Shown here piece after piece: positions 1-5,659 of a stretch of DNA of 40,583 bases. Source of the stretch: a virus; the IMG/VR virus record IMGVR_UViG_3300045453_000096, positions 1 to 40,583 of that record; one strand, 5' to 3'. Within the stretch, counting starts at the first letter, position 1, and the number at the start of each line of letters is the position of its first letter. The translations under genes and the position numbers were made by a program. Under the pieces are notes generated by a model. That model did not search any database. It had not been told where the DNA came from and saw nothing but the letters and a program-made list of their open reading frames with translations.

Positions 1-402
1 CTACGGGCATCCTTTTCCGTGCAGGTTGTAGGCCTTGGCGACGCCGTCGGTGACGATCCACTCGACGTGGCAGTACTCCGTCGTGCTCACGGGCGCGCGG
101 CCTCCCACGGGCACGATGCTGCCGCCGATGTAGGCGTAGTCGGGCGAGCGGCCGGGCGTGGTGAAGGTGGCGGCCATCTTCCACATCAGCATGCGCGTCG
201 TGGCGTCCTGCTGGTAGTTGGCGTCGGGGATGCGCCGGAAGGCCCGCACGAGGTCGGGCTCGCTCTTGCCGATCTGGCGGTTGAGGAACGCGGTGAAGCG
301 CTGGGCTGTGTCGTCGGCCGGCGGCTCGGCGCAGCTGCAGGCGGCCAGGGCGATCAGGATCAGGGCGGCGGTTCGCATGGCGAGCGAGGCTGCGCGCGCC
401 AT
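1..402 (-). CDS. Small secreted lipoprotein of unknown function
   Basis: A 133-residue protein with a lipoprotein-type signal: Met-Arg, then the hydrophobic run AALILIALAA directly followed by Cys (ALAAC, a lipobox). The mature part is about 110 residues, mostly polar, with two more Cys near the C-terminus (EYCHVEW and GKGCP) that could form a disulfide outside the cytoplasm. The start is uncertain: Met at 402, or Met at 378, which gives a more typical short n-region; neither has a convincing Shine-Dalgarno. It lies 27 bp downstream of the 430-858 gene and is probably cotranscribed with it. I do not recognise a family. It could be a lysogenic-conversion (moron) gene or host DNA beyond the attachment site. 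The stop codon is the first base triplet of the window. Confidence 0.7.
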   Translation of the reverse strand: MARAASLAMRTAALILIALAACSCAEPPADDTAQRFTAFLNRQIGKSEPDLVRAFRRIPDANYQQDATTRMLMWKMAATFTTPGRSPDYAYIGGSIVPVGGRAPVSTTEYCHVEWIVTDGVAKAYNLHGKGCP

Positions 403-429
403 GCGGGTTTCGTCAAGTGGACAGCCGGC

Positions 430-858
430 CTAGGCCGGCGTGTCCGTTTCGACGAAGGCGACCAGCTCGCGAACCTTGGCGATGCGGGCGAGGGCCTGCG
501 GAGGCAGCCATTCGCTGACCAGCTCGGCATCGGAGGCGAGGGCCTGCAGCAACTCGAAGGCCTCCCCGCGCTTCTTGTAGATGCGGTTGGCGCGGCGCTG
601 CTCTGCCCTCTTGGCCTCGGCCTTGCGCTTCTGTCCGTCCTCGATCCCCTCGCCGTGCTGCTGGCGGTAGGCGCGATAGCGCGCGGCCTCGGTGGTCGCC
701 CAGCGCAACGCGCCTTCCTTGGTTCGGGCGACGCCGCTGCTGGTGACGACAACGTCGCCGCGCTTCACTTCGCCCACCCAGCCCTTGATCAGGTCGCAGC
801 TCGGGAAGGCGATGGCCTGCCCAGGGCGGGCGGTGGCGATGTAGGTAAGGTTGCTCAT
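430..858 (-). CDS. Hypothetical protein with a basic, Ala/Arg-rich central helix
   Basis: 142 residues starting MSNLTYIATARPGQ. This start is chosen over an upstream Met at 942 because GAGAGGA sits at SD distance before 858. The N-terminal third looks beta-rich (GWVGEVKRGDVVVTSS). The middle (about residues 55-95) is a strongly basic, probably helical stretch, and the C-terminus resembles a short alpha-helical domain (AFELLQALASDAELVSEWL). No family recognised. It is read away from the integrase and is followed closely by the lipoprotein gene. Nucleic-acid binding through the basic helix is possible but unproven. Confidence 0.6.
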   Translation of the reverse strand: MSNLTYIATARPGQAIAFPSCDLIKGWVGEVKRGDVVVTSSGVARTKEGALRWATTEAARYRAYRQQHGEGIEDGQKRKAEAKRAEQRRANRIYKKRGEAFELLQALASDAELVSEWLPPQALARIAKVRELVAFVETDTPA

Positions 859-1096
859 GTGTCGGTCCTCTCTGGTGGGCACGCTGCTGCGTGGTGCCGC
901 CATTTTACCAAACCGACTTTCTCGAATTTGTCGTCGCGCCAAAAAGCAAACGATCCGATGCCGATGGCATAAGGAACGAACGCACTTGCTGCGATGCGAA
1001 CCAACTCATTTGGTGCAGTGGTGGCGTGCTCGCCTTCGCAACTTCGCATCGGTCGGATGCAGTGGGCGCTGCGTTGCTGCAGCGCACGACAAGTCG
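859..1096. other. Non-coding segment beside integrase; candidate attP region
   Basis: About 240 bp without a convincing gene, between the integrase stop and the 430-858 gene. Bases about 900-1015 are visibly richer in A/T than the flanks. Phage attachment sites commonly lie next to the integrase gene, so this is the best place in the window to look for attP. I see no tRNA gene or tRNA 3-prime fragment and no matching copy near the right end, so the core site cannot be named. Confidence 0.3.
1066..1085 (-). terminator. Hairpin just past the integrase stop
   Basis: Perfect 7-bp stem GCGCTGC/GCAGCGC with a 6-nt loop, beginning 11 nt after the integrase stop codon (1097-1099). There is no U-tract on either side, so it is a weak intrinsic terminator at best and may instead protect the mRNA end. 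Confidence 0.3.
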
Positions 1097-2386
1097 TTAT
1101 GCGCCTTCGCGGTCCAGACGCTTCTGGATGGCGTTGCCGGCCGTGATCTCGTCGCGCACGCCGTAGCGCTCGATGATCTGGTTGACGCTGCTGATCGTGT
1201 GGCCGGTGATGGCGGCGATCTCGGGCACCGTCGCGCCCGCGCGGTAGAGCATGGTGACGACGGTGTGCCGCAGGCGCATGAAGGTGAGCGGCGTGAGGGT
1301 GGCGGCGATCCAGGCGGCGGCCTTGCCCTCGTGGCGGGCCTCCTCCTCGGCGCAGACGCGCACCTCCTGAAAAGCCTTGCGGAAGCTGTCTTCGGTCCAG
1401 ACCAGCCCGTTGCGCTCGTTGACCAGCAGGCGCACGCCCGACAGCTTGCGCTGCCGCTGGTCGGCGCGCAGGTCTTCGATGGCCGTGCTGATCTCAGGCA
1501 CCATGCCGACCGGCAGGTGCACCGTGCCCGCCGTCTTGCTCTGCGCCAGCCGCAGCACGTCGGCCGGGTTGAAGTTGTGGCCGAGCTTGAGGATGTCGCC
1601 CTCGCGCTGGCCCAGCCACCAATTGATGCGGATGGCGGTGGCGATCGACACCCACTCCAGCTTGATCGCGGCGGCGATCATCCGGTCGCGGCCTTCCTTG
1701 GTCCAGAGCACGGGCGTCGCGCTGCGGTGATTGCGCGCGCGCAGGTCCGCCCACGGGTTGTCGGCCTTGCCGACGTAACAGGGGTGCGTGCGCTCGACCA
1801 GGGTGCGCGAGGCGTTGAACAGCAGGCGGCCGACACGTCCGATCAGCATGGCGGTGGCGATCTTGCGCTGGCCCTTGAAGGGACCCTTGGTGTGGCGCTG
1901 CTCCGCGAGGATGCGCAGGCGCTCCAGCACGATGGCCTCGGTGATCTTGCGCACCGGCAGCGGGCCCAGCCATTCCGCGATGTAGTCGAGCGCGCCGTCG
2001 TAGGAGCTTTTCGATTTCTTCGACAGGCCGTTGTAGTCGAAGGTGAACACGCCGCGCTCGCCTTCCCGCTTCTCGGGATCCTCGGCCAGCTTGTCGGCAG
2101 GCGGGTTGCGGTAGAGCTCGATCAGGTGCCAGACAGTGCCGCGCGGGCGGCTGCCGTCGGGGGCGGCGTCGATCTGCGAAGTCGAACGGCGCGGCCGCCC
2201 GGCCACATACCACGCATCGAGTTCGGCGTTGAGCGCCTTGGCCTTCTCGATGGCCAAGCCCTCGTCGGGCGGCAGCGGCACGGTGACGAAACCTGCGGTC
2301 GCCAACTTCTTCGACGGCTGCCAGTAGTAGCGATGGGTGCCGTCGGCGTTGCGCTTCGGGACCAGATACCGGACTTGGACGCGCAT
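1097..2386 (-). CDS. int: Tyrosine recombinase (phage integrase)
   Basis: 429 residues, within the usual range for phage integrases. Site-specific recombinase that would insert the phage at attB and, with an excisionase, remove it. The N-terminal half (about 1-225) holds the arm/core-binding region. The catalytic domain shows box I Arg261 (GQREGDIL), a likely beta-hairpin Lys284 (AQSKTAG), box II Arg373-His374 (RLRHT), His396 (TGHT) and nucleophile Tyr408 (IIERYG). The residue three before Arg373, often His, is Met370; this position varies among integrases. The start at 2386 is supported by GGAGGAG upstream. It is the last member of the leftward early operon that begins at 5008, so it is probably under repressor control through PL; a local promoter is also possible. 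Confidence 0.95.
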   Translation of the reverse strand: MRVQVRYLVPKRNADGTHRYYWQPSKKLATAGFVTVPLPPDEGLAIEKAKALNAELDAWYVAGRPRRSTSQIDAAPDGSRPRGTVWHLIELYRNPPADKLAEDPEKREGERGVFTFDYNGLSKKSKSSYDGALDYIAEWLGPLPVRKITEAIVLERLRILAEQRHTKGPFKGQRKIATAMLIGRVGRLLFNASRTLVERTHPCYVGKADNPWADLRARNHRSATPVLWTKEGRDRMIAAAIKLEWVSIATAIRINWWLGQREGDILKLGHNFNPADVLRLAQSKTAGTVHLPVGMVPEISTAIEDLRADQRQRKLSGVRLLVNERNGLVWTEDSFRKAFQEVRVCAEEEARHEGKAAAWIAATLTPLTFMRLRHTVVTMLYRAGATVPEIAAITGHTISSVNQIIERYGVRDEITAGNAIQKRLDREGA

Positions 2387-2451
2387 CGGTCTGTATCTCC
2401 TCCGGGCCGGATGCTGCGCAGGCTAGGGCAATTCACGCAAGGGGAGAAACG

Positions 2452-2673
2452 CTAGCCCTTGTGATCGAACGTGGCGTAGCAGCCGGGCGTCGCGCGCATG
2501 AACCGAACGTCAGAGCCGCGCGCTTCCAGTACCTTGTTGGCATCGGCAAAGGCCCTGTCGACCGATGCGCGATCATCGCTCGACAATCTGTTGTAATGGG
2601 TGATGCGCCCCAGCAGGGACAGCACGCCGAGATACTTGGCGTAAAGCGATTGATCGAAGGCGTTCTTGCTCAT
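2452..2673 (-). CDS. Small hypothetical protein (73 aa)
   Basis: Starts MSKNAFDQSLYAKYLG, preceded by GGAG at a good distance (tttggagcccgaac-ATG). Mostly helical and soluble, with Cys64 near the C-terminus (TPGCYATFD). No family recognised. It lies between the integrase and the Acb2-like gene in the leftward early operon and is separated from the latter by a 12-bp-stem hairpin. The longer reading frame upstream of the chosen start is low-complexity shadow sequence. Confidence 0.65.
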   Translation of the reverse strand: MSKNAFDQSLYAKYLGVLSLLGRITHYNRLSSDDRASVDRAFADANKVLEARGSDVRFMRATPGCYATFDHKG

Positions 2674-2696
2674 GTTCGGGCTCCAAAGGTGGGAAC

Positions 2697-2737
2697 GCGA
2701 CCGGCGGGTGTGTGTGCTCGGAGGCCCCGCCGGTCGC
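2697..2737 (-). other. Intercistronic 12-bp-stem hairpin
   Basis: GCGACCGGCGGG at 2697-2708 pairs perfectly with CCCGCCGGTCGC at 2726-2737 around a 17-nt loop. It lies between the stop of the Acb2-like gene and the start of the 73-aa gene. It has no U-tract, so it is more likely a processing, stability or attenuation element than a classical terminator. Confidence 0.5.
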
Positions 2738-2747
2738 GCCGACGAGA

Positions 2748-3074
2748 CTACTTGTCCACGGTGGCGGCCTTGACCGCCCACATGCACGCCGTCTCGAAGT
2801 TCGTCCGCGCGATAGCGCTGCAACGCCCGGCCTCGGGGCCGTCGCCCCAGGTGAGCGACAGCAGCCGGGCGGTCAGCGTCTTGATCTCGGTGACGCGCTC
2901 GTCGCCCGACGGGTTGAACGCCAGCCGCACGGCCTTGCGCGCGCTGTCGCTGATGTCGCCTTGCCGGATGGTGGCAACCACCGGATTGGTATCGGCGGGG
3001 GGCGGCGGCGGGGCAGCCGGTGCGGGGTCGGTAGCGCCGCCGGCCGGTGCCGTGTTGGGGTCGAGGGTATCCAT
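2748..3074 (-). CDS. Probable Acb2/Tad1-type cyclic-nucleotide sponge (anti-CBASS/anti-Thoeris)
   Basis: 108 residues from Met at 3074; this start has a strong AAGGAG, unlike Met at 3119. Residues 10-35 are a Pro/Ala-rich linker. Residues about 52-106 form a predicted two-helix hairpin: FNPSGDERVTEIKTLTARLL, then GRCSAIARTNFETACMWAVK ending AAT. This pattern (NPSG..xV.xIK.L.A.L then GR..AIA.TN.E.A.MWAVKAAT) matches my memory of the Acb2/Tad1 hairpin family. Members bind cyclic oligonucleotide or cyclic ADP-ribose-type signals in the infected cell and so block CBASS or Thoeris defence. The position in the PL-controlled accessory block fits a counter-defence role. The assignment rests on recognition of the C-terminal pattern only; substrate is unknown. 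Confidence 0.6.
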   Translation of the reverse strand: MDTLDPNTAPAGGATDPAPAAPPPPPADTNPVVATIRQGDISDSARKAVRLAFNPSGDERVTEIKTLTARLLSLTWGDGPEAGRCSAIARTNFETACMWAVKAATVDK

Positions 3075-3093
3075 TGCCTTCTCCTTGAAGAAA

Positions 3094-3125
3094 CGGCCGG
3101 TGTCGCGTGGGGTCGACACCGGCCG
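3094..3125 (-). other. Intercistronic 12-bp-stem hairpin
   Basis: CGGCCGGTGTCG at 3094-3105 pairs perfectly with CGACACCGGCCG at 3114-3125 around an 8-nt loop. It sits in the leader just upstream of the Acb2-like gene (start 3074) and downstream of the 39-aa membrane ORF. No U-tract is present. Confidence 0.5.
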
Positions 3126-3182
3126 CCGTGTGCGACTGATGGCCGTCGCCGCCTTGCCGCCCAGCTACACGGGCAGCGACAC

Positions 3183-3302
3183 TCAGAGCCTGCCGCGCGC
3201 GGCGAGCGAGGCGAGGGCGATGCAGAAGATACCGAACGCTACCATCAGCGGGCCGGTGTTGTTGCGCAGTCGGATCAGCCTGCGGCGTGTGGTGCTGGTC
3301 AT
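3183..3302 (-). CDS. 39-residue single-pass membrane protein
   Basis: Reading frame from ATG at 3302 to TGA at 3183-3185, preceded by agggggaaagcacc, a good SD. The product has a basic N-terminus (MTSTTRRRLIRLRNN), one hydrophobic segment (PLMVAFGIFCIALASLAA) and a short basic tail (RGRL), so it should insert once in the inner membrane. It overlaps the end of the next upstream gene by 4 bp (ATGA at 3302-3299), the same coupling used by its neighbours, which supports it being real. Function unknown. Confidence 0.55.
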   Translation of the reverse strand: MTSTTRRRLIRLRNNTGPLMVAFGIFCIALASLAARGRL

Positions 3303-3472
3303 GGTGCTTTCCCCCTCTTGTGCTTTGGATCGACTTCGCGGCATTCGACTTCCTGCGAGTGGACGGCCGTTGCCTCCGCCAAGTAGCGGGCTTCACCAGT
3401 GCGGTCCGCGATCAGCGCAAGCTCGTTGGCTCTCGCGCAGCGGCAGGTGTGGTGGGTGCAGCGCGCCATCAT
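3299..3472 (-). CDS. Small His/Cys-rich hypothetical protein (57 aa)
   Basis: Starts MMARCTHHTCRCARANELAL. The N-terminal cluster Cys-x3-Cys-x-Cys with neighbouring His residues could bind zinc. The start overlaps the stop of the upstream gene (ATGA at 3472-3469), with GAAGG upstream. Short proteins beginning with this His/Cys cluster are frequent in alphaproteobacterial phages as far as I recall; function unknown. Confidence 0.55.
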   Translation of the reverse strand: MMARCTHHTCRCARANELALIADRTGEARYLAEATAVHSQEVECREVDPKHKRGKAP

Positions 3473-3690
3473 CGAACCGCCTTCGGTCGCGGCCAGCGCT
3501 TCAAGCGCATGACGTCGCCGTCTGCCGCGCCAGCTTCTGCCTGCACGACGATGGTGCTGTCGCCCGCGCTCCACATCGCGCGGGCTTCTATGGCGTCGCA
3601 GCCCAGCACCGCGCAGAGCATGGACAGGTGATAGGCGCAGCGGTCCTGCAGGGTGGTGCTGTGCACGACCTTGGGTTTGACGGCGGCCAT
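3469..3690 (-). CDS. Small hypothetical protein (73 aa)
   Basis: Starts MAAVKPKVVHSTTLQDRC, with the ATG overlapping the upstream stop as TGATG at 3692-3688, so translation is probably coupled. The N-terminal half looks helical with two Cys (Cys18 and Cys26 region). The C-terminal half is beta-like (STIVVQAEAGAADGDVMRL) with a basic end. No family recognised; member of the leftward accessory operon. Confidence 0.5.
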   Translation of the reverse strand: MAAVKPKVVHSTTLQDRCAYHLSMLCAVLGCDAIEARAMWSAGDSTIVVQAEAGAADGDVMRLKRWPRPKAVR

Positions 3691-3950
3691 CAGTTCAGCC
3701 CGTCCTTGAGAAGCGTCATGCTGATCAGTTGCACGCCCGGCTCGGCCGGGTTCAGCACGTCCGCCGCGCATTGCCGGGCAGCGATGTTGCCGGTGTGGCC
3801 GCCCAGGCAGACTTCGCGTCCGCCTCTCGGATCGCGCCCGCCTACCGCGACGATGAACACGGCGGTGCCCTCGGGTAGCATCGCCTCGAACTCGCGGATC
3901 AGGGCGCAGGCTCGAGGCGAGCGAACGACTTTCGCGATAGGTCCGGCCAT
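3690..3950 (-). CDS. Hypothetical protein (86 aa)
   Basis: Starts MAGPIAKVVRSPRACALIRE; Met at 3950 is chosen because GGGAGA lies just upstream, while Met at 3983 has no SD. Contains a hydrophobic strand (TAVFIVAVGG), a Gly/Arg-rich turn and two further Cys (EVCLGG, ARQCAA). No recognised family. Overlaps the next gene by TGATG. Confidence 0.5.
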   Translation of the reverse strand: MAGPIAKVVRSPRACALIREFEAMLPEGTAVFIVAVGGRDPRGGREVCLGGHTGNIAARQCAADVLNPAEPGVQLISMTLLKDGLN

Positions 3951-3975
3951 GGTTTCTCCCATGCCTATCCGGTTG

Positions 3976-4419
3976 TTACCCATGCGATCTAACAGTAGTC
4001 GGGGTGGAGACGGTCACCGTAGCGAGTGACGCGGGGTCGCGAGAATAGGGCATGATCGAGTTGATGGCCTTGGCGATGCTCTTGGCCTGATGGATGCCGC
4101 CGCGATGGTAGTGGCCCTCAGGTGTGTCCTCCGAGGCGAGGTCCGCGAAGCGCGCGGCAACGTCCTCGGCCAAGGCATATACTTCGCGGGCGAGCGCCCT
4201 CTGGTGTTCCTCAATAGCCTCGACGATCTGGACGGCAAGGAATGCGCAGCCGACAGACGGCTCGTTCTGCAGCCCGTCCTGCAGCCACATCTGCCACTCG
4301 TCTGCGTCGCTGGTGGTCGGGCGAGCGGTCAGCCGGCTTGTGCAACGCGGACAGTCATCCCCGCGCCAGCGCATGTAGCCGCACTGTCCGCACCTGCTGT
4401 CTTCATCGAATATTTTCAC
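3976..4419 (-). CDS. Zinc-ribbon protein, hypothetical (147 aa)
   Basis: GTG start at 4419, chosen because AGGAG lies 8 nt upstream (caggagccaaatc-GTG); the upstream open frame is shadow sequence. Residues 10-30 contain a four-cysteine zinc-ribbon-like pattern, CGQCGYMRWRGDDCPRC (two Cys-x2-Cys knuckles). The remainder is helical (LAVQIVEAIEEHQRALAREV, AEDVAARFADLASED) and ends in a Thr/Ser-rich tail. Likely a metal-stabilised small protein; partner unknown. Second or third gene of the PL operon. Confidence 0.6.
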   Translation of the reverse strand: MKIFDEDSRCGQCGYMRWRGDDCPRCTSRLTARPTTSDADEWQMWLQDGLQNEPSVGCAFLAVQIVEAIEEHQRALAREVYALAEDVAARFADLASEDTPEGHYHRGGIHQAKSIAKAINSIMPYSRDPASLATVTVSTPTTVRSHG

Positions 4420-4463
4420 GATTTGGCTCCTGTGGGCGTTAACCGGATAAGCATGGTTTCTCC

Positions 4464-4769
4464 TCAGGCTGAAAGGTCGGGGCTCTCGCCGCGGTCGAGG
4501 GCAAGCCCCCGGGCGCGCGCGACGGCCGCCCAATCGGTCGTGTCGATGGCGTCGGCGGCTCCGTTGTTGCCGCCCTGCAGGGTGCGCCATGCGTCGAAGG
4601 CGGCGGCGTCCCAGCGCAAGATCGCGCGCGGGCTGTCGGTCGGCAGCGGCAATGGCTTGGGGAAGCCTTTGGCCCGGTGCCATTCCGGCCAGTGACGGCG
4701 CACCGTGTCGGCCGAGACGTGCAGGAGGCCGGCGATGCCGCCGGTCGTATAGGAAGGGGTGGCCTTCAC
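4464..4769 (-). CDS. Excisionase/AlpA-like HTH DNA-binding protein
   Basis: 101 residues from a GTG at 4769 that overlaps the upstream stop (GTGA). Residues 7-55 read as a MerR/AlpA-type winged-helix fold: a helix-turn-helix (GGIAGLLHVSADTVRRHWPE) and then the typical ILRWDAAAFDAWR strand-helix closing motif. Such small proteins bend DNA at att sites as excisionases or act as activators of integrase genes. Its place in the PL operon, upstream of the integrase, fits a directionality-factor role, so that prophage induction would coproduce Xis and Int. Alternative: a transcription regulator of accessory genes. Confidence 0.65.
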   Translation of the reverse strand: MKATPSYTTGGIAGLLHVSADTVRRHWPEWHRAKGFPKPLPLPTDSPRAILRWDAAAFDAWRTLQGGNNGAADAIDTTDWAAVARARGLALDRGESPDLSA

Positions 4770-5008
4770 GGGGACACCACGGGGGCGGGTTCGCCCGTGA
4801 CTTCCCGGGGCAGGCGGGCCAGCGTTTCCGCGAGCGCTGTGCGCCCCCCGCTGTGCACGATCGCCATAACCGGGACCGCGCAATAGAGACAGAGGACGCT
4901 GAACGGGCCGATCTCGCGGCGGTGGCGTACCTGCACCTTGCCGCTGGCGGTCCACTGGATCAGGTCGACCGGGCGGAAGGAACCCGGGTTCAGCTCAGCA
5001 GTGATCAT
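4766..5008 (-). CDS. First gene of the leftward early operon, hypothetical (80 aa)
   Basis: Starts MITAELNPGSFRPVDLIQWT; no SD is visible before the ATG at 5008. A predicted -10 ends 7 nt upstream, so the message may be leaderless. The protein has a short hydrophobic stretch (FSVLCLYCAVPVMAIV) that may be a buried core or a weak membrane segment, and two Cys (CLYC). No family recognised. Its position as the first product of PL suggests an early regulatory or host-takeover function, which is inference only. Confidence 0.55.
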   Translation of the reverse strand: MITAELNPGSFRPVDLIQWTASGKVQVRHRREIGPFSVLCLYCAVPVMAIVHSGGRTALAETLARLPREVTGEPAPVVSP

Positions 5009-5014
5009 GCGGCG

Positions 5015-5045
5015 TATTCACGCCACAAGTGAAACTTTAAGTCAA
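5015..5045 (-). promoter_or_regulatory. Candidate leftward early promoter PL
   Basis: On the minus strand, TTGACT (5045-5040) and TGAATA (5020-5015) with a 19-bp spacer. Predicted start of transcription is close to 5008, the A of the first ATG. Operator 1 overlaps the -10 and operator 2 lies just upstream of the -35, as expected for repression. The long spacer makes the exact boxes uncertain. Confidence 0.5.
5017..5033. promoter_or_regulatory. Operator 1 (left cluster)
   Basis: TTCACGCCACAAGTGAA; matches the five-copy consensus TTCACG-N5-CGTGAA with one mismatch in the right half-site. Overlaps the predicted PL -10. Confidence 0.75.
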
Positions 5046-5051
5046 CTGAAT

Positions 5052-5068
5052 TTCACGCCACACGTGAA
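5052..5068. promoter_or_regulatory. Operator 2 (left cluster)
   Basis: TTCACGCCACACGTGAA, both half-sites perfect. It lies just upstream of the predicted PL -35; centre-to-centre distance to operator 1 is 35 bp. An extra half-site-like GTTTCAC follows at 5069-5076. Confidence 0.8.
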
Positions 5069-5092
5069 GTTTCACCCATGCAGCGAACACTC

Positions 5093-5109
5093 TTCACGTA
5101 CTACGTGAA
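5093..5109. promoter_or_regulatory. Operator 3 (left cluster)
   Basis: TTCACGTACTACGTGAA, a perfect palindrome with 8-bp arms around a central C, 41 bp from operator 2. The best-symmetry copy and so probably the tightest repressor site. Confidence 0.8.
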
Positions 5110-5124
5110 CATGACACACGCCAT

Positions 5125-5529
5125 TTACGCCCCCACGCGCTTCCTCTGCGGTGCAACACTCGTTGGTGCTGCAACTCCCTGTTGTCTCGGCTCGGCAAAC
5201 GCCCGGATCATGTCGAGCAGCCGTTCTTGTTCTGTTGGCGGAAGGTTTTCCAGCATCGCGATCAGCCCGCGCATGGGAGCGGTGATGCGGACGCTGTCGT
5301 TCAACAGCTCCTCCGGCTTGATCTGCAAGGCTTTCGCGTAAAGTTCCATCTGCGCGACCGTCATCTGATTAAGGCCGGTCTCGTGCCGCGCGACGCTCTG
5401 ATGCTTCTGGTTGGTGAGGTCGGCCAGCTTCTCCAGGCTCAAGCCGCGCTCCTGCCGCCAGTGCCGGAGGCGGTTGGGGTAGTGCTTTTGAGGTTCGGCC
5501 GGTCGGCGTCCACGCATGAGCGGGACCAT
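5125..5529 (-). CDS. CI-like XRE-family repressor without protease domain
   Basis: 134 residues from Met at 5529 (a second Met lies at 5517; neither has a strong SD, and an AGGCG is the best candidate). Residues about 17-75 are a classic XRE/lambda-repressor HTH: NRLRHWRQERGLSLEKLADL, then TNQKHQSVARHETG and an ALQIKPEELL closing helix. The C-terminal 55 residues hold one helical segment (GLIAMLENLPPTEQERLLDM) and a disordered tail. There is no LexA-like S24 peptidase domain, so RecA-stimulated self-cleavage is not expected. It lies between two clusters of an identical palindromic operator, which strongly supports its being the lysogeny repressor. Operator 4 overlaps its start codon. Confidence 0.85.
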   Translation of the reverse strand: MVPLMRGRRPAEPQKHYPNRLRHWRQERGLSLEKLADLTNQKHQSVARHETGLNQMTVAQMELYAKALQIKPEELLNDSVRITAPMRGLIAMLENLPPTEQERLLDMIRAFAEPRQQGVAAPTSVAPQRKRVGA

Positions 5530-5544
5530 CACGCCTAGCGTGAA
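5528..5544. promoter_or_regulatory. Operator 4 (right cluster, overlaps repressor start)
   Basis: ATCACGCCTAGCGTGAA; one mismatch to the consensus in the left half-site. It covers two bases of the repressor ATG and its ribosome-binding region, so binding could give negative autoregulation. Confidence 0.7.
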
Positions 5545-5595
5545 GGGGGGCGAGGCCCGATCCGGTGAAATTGCGGGATGCACGTTGCCACGATA

Positions 5596-5612
5596 TTCAC
5601 GCTTGACGTGAA
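5596..5612. promoter_or_regulatory. Operator 5 (right cluster)
   Basis: TTCACGCTTGACGTGAA with perfect half-sites. It overlaps the predicted PR -35, so occupancy would block the rightward early promoter. Confidence 0.8.
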
Positions 5613-5631
5613 ATTCAGCAACCGCTACAGG
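5603..5631 (+). promoter_or_regulatory. Candidate rightward early promoter PR
   Basis: TTGACG (5603-5608), 17-bp spacer, TACAGG (5626-5631). The -35 lies inside operator 5, and the Cro-like gene begins 28 bp downstream of the -10. A repressor promoter in the opposite direction (minus-strand TTGCTG 5622-5617 with weak GAATAT 17 bp on) is possible but poor. Confidence 0.6.
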
Positions 5632-5659
5632 TTGTGTCCCCTCAAGAAACGACCGGCAC

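Noticed and set aside
415-432. DHH protein as RecJ exonuclease homologue elsewhere in the left arm
   Set aside because: No DHH motif exists in the left arm; the only DHH gene is at 9423-10376 and is too short for RecJ.
19-972. Long rightward open frame (317 codons) over the left end
   Set aside because: It is antisense to the lipoprotein and the 430-858 gene, is Gly/Ala/Arg low complexity and has no SD or family; a GC-rich shadow frame.
1010-1095. tRNA gene or tRNA-fragment attB near integrase
   Set aside because: The hairpin and TGGTGCAGTGGTGG-like text do not form a cloverleaf, and no acceptor-stem match or CCA context was found.
851-2455. 534-codon open frame opposite the integrase
   Set aside because: Fully antisense to a clear integrase with catalytic residues; composition is typical of a complementary-frame shadow.
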